Assembly: GCF_014652275.1 (NCBI RefSeq)
Contig: NZ_BMYM01000002.1
Coordinates: 958,065-1,022,064 of the forward strand
Source of the DNA: Parahalioglobus pacificus
GTDB lineage: Bacteria; Pseudomonadota; Gammaproteobacteria; Pseudomonadales; Halieaceae
Direction of reading: 5' to 3'
DNA: 64,000 bases
Shown: in pieces, positions 63,383 to 64,000 of the stretch
Position numbering within the stretch: the first letter of the stretch is position 1
Layout of the letters: each line of letters starts with the position of its first letter
Made by a program: the position numbers and the translations under genes
The notes under the pieces: generated by a model
Told to the model about the DNA's origin: nothing
Database searches by the model: none
Seen by the model: only the letters and a program-made list of their open reading frames with translations

Positions 63383-64000
63383 TTGAAAAATAGAAAGAAA
63401 AGTTTCCCGCCTCGATTCCGTCGAAGGCTCCTCTACACCGCGACCGTGTCGGTGTTAATGGGCTCTGTGGCAGCCTACTCGCAAGACGTGGATATCGCTC
63501 CTGCGCCCGGTGGTGCAGTAAATGTGCGTGGGATTGTGCGCCTACCTGACGTCGTTGGCACGGCGCAAAATAACGAGCCACTTTGCTACAACACAGCGAC
63601 AGGAGAAGTCACCAACTGCGTAGCGGGATCGAATGTTGGCCCTACAGGTCCTCAAGGTGTCACTGGACCGACAGGTGCAACGGGTGCTGCTGGTCCCACC
63701 GGTGCGACGGGGGCAACCGGCGCGCCCGGTACGGCAGGCGTGCAAGGGCCCACTGGCCCTCAGGGTGCGGTGGGTCCTGTTGGCCCCACAGGTGCTGTCG
63801 GACCGACGGGCGCCACAGGAACTGACGGCAATACCGTGCTCAATGGCAGCGGTGCCCCCGATGACGGCGCCGATGGCGTTGACGGCGATTACTACATCGA
63901 CTCAGCCACGAATGAACTTTACGGCCCCAAAGCGGGCGGTGCATGGGTTACGCCCTCAACGCCGCCAGTGAGCTTGGTCGGGCCTGCAGGAGCAACCGGT
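63383..64000 (+). CDS. Secreted collagen-like repeat protein (3' end outside window)
   Basis: A frame open to the last base; at least 206 residues are visible. TTG 63383 gives a strongly basic start ([19 protein letters not shown]), a hydrophobic core and a signal cleavage site near AYSQD; no strong Shine-Dalgarno is seen, and ATG 63458 would cut the signal peptide short. After an N-terminal domain with two Cys, residues from about 86 on are Gly-X-Y triplets ([19 protein letters not shown]), interrupted by an acidic segment ([17 protein letters not shown]), then more triplets. Bacterial collagen-like proteins form triple helices on the cell surface or in spore coats; the interruption resembles a trimerisation or calcium-binding loop. 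Confidence 0.8.
   Translation, partial: MKNRKKSFPPRFRRRLLYTATVSVLMGSVAAYSQDVDIAPAPGGAVNVRGIVRLPDVVGTAQNNEPLCYNTATGEVTNCVAGSNVGPTGPQGVTGPTGATGAAGPTGATGATGAPGTAGVQGPTGPQGAVGPVGPTGAVGPTGATGTDGNTVLNGSGAPDDGADGVDGDYYIDSATNELYGPKAGGAWVTPSTPPVSLVGPAGATG

Noticed and set aside
63638..63840. Tandem repeats of the collagen region as CRISPR-like array
   Set aside because: The repeats are in-frame nine-base codon triplets without unique spacers.
63583..63971. Frames of 80 and 112 codons inside the collagen-like gene
   Set aside because: They are other reading frames of the Gly-X-Y repeats; the true frame is the one that starts with the signal peptide at 63383.

Overview
This window is chromosomal DNA of a gammaproteobacterium. 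The gene order is close to that of Pseudomonas, but the accessory genes look marine (CzcO-type flavin monooxygenase, Tat-exported ferric-binding protein, PPi-type phosphofructokinase). My guess is a member of Cellvibrionales/Halieaceae; this is inference from gene order and protein character, not from a marker search. GC content is moderately high, genes are densely packed, many adjacent genes overlap by 1 or 4 bases, and GTG/TTG starts are frequent. No insertion sequence, prophage, integrase or CRISPR array was seen.

Layout. (1) 1-2300: tail of an iron-dependent alcohol dehydrogenase, a hotdog thioesterase and an MFS exporter. (2) 2527-7543: carA-carB-greA. A promoter and long leader precede carA; the leader holds an intrinsic terminator that is itself covered by a 13-codon reading frame, as in translation-coupled attenuators. 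(3) 7592-12050: Fur-box-controlled iron operon, made of an unusual periplasmic helical protein plus an FbpABC-type ferric ABC transporter, set between greA and yhbY. (4) 12047-19188: yhbY, rlmE, ftsH (behind a sigma32-like promoter), folP, glmM, tpiA, secG and tRNA-Leu(GAG). (5) 19201-23283: an accessory block between the two tRNA genes, with a LysE-type exporter, an Lrp-type regulator and a tyrosine-catabolism set (hpd, a VOC protein, a fumarylacetoacetase-family protein) behind a perfect palindromic operator. (6) 23337-32276: initiator tRNA, rimP-nusA-infB-rbfA-truB-rpsO-pnp, the standard translation/transcription operon. (7) 32329-45706, all on the minus strand: dksA-gluQ-cbrX-cbrA-cbrB-[sRNA]-pcnB-folK-dNK-panB-panC-acs, the Pseudomonas CbrAB neighbourhood. 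(8) 45894-63310: an aminotransferase and sfsA, small envelope and redox genes, ppa/pfp, mpl, an RND/MMPL exporter, rnt-pyrC, argG, a LOG-family enzyme, a lipoprotein metallo-hydrolase, a Baeyer-Villiger-like monooxygenase and a CPXCG protein. (9) 63383-end: start of a secreted collagen-like protein cut off by the window edge.

The strongest discovery candidate is the 544-base gap between cbrB and pcnB. On the minus strand it contains a sigma54 -24/-12 promoter with exact spacing, two gapped palindromes of TGTTAC/GTAACA upstream of it, and downstream about 280 bases with four A-rich AANAANAA-type motifs and stable hairpins built around a duplicated unit. This is the position, promoter type and motif content of CrcZ, the Pseudomonas decoy RNA that sequesters Hfq/Crc in carbon catabolite repression. 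A 58-residue membrane protein (CbrX-like) overlaps the start of cbrA. An A-rich motif of the same kind covers the ribosome-binding region of the Lrp-type gene at 20083, so that gene could be a target.

Second-tier candidates are the car leader attenuator, the periplasmic protein made of two FTR1-like helical repeats in the Fur operon, the palindrome over the hpd promoter, DksA with a histone-H1-like Lys/Ala/Pro tail, and the acidic Asp/Gly/Phe insert in the RND exporter.
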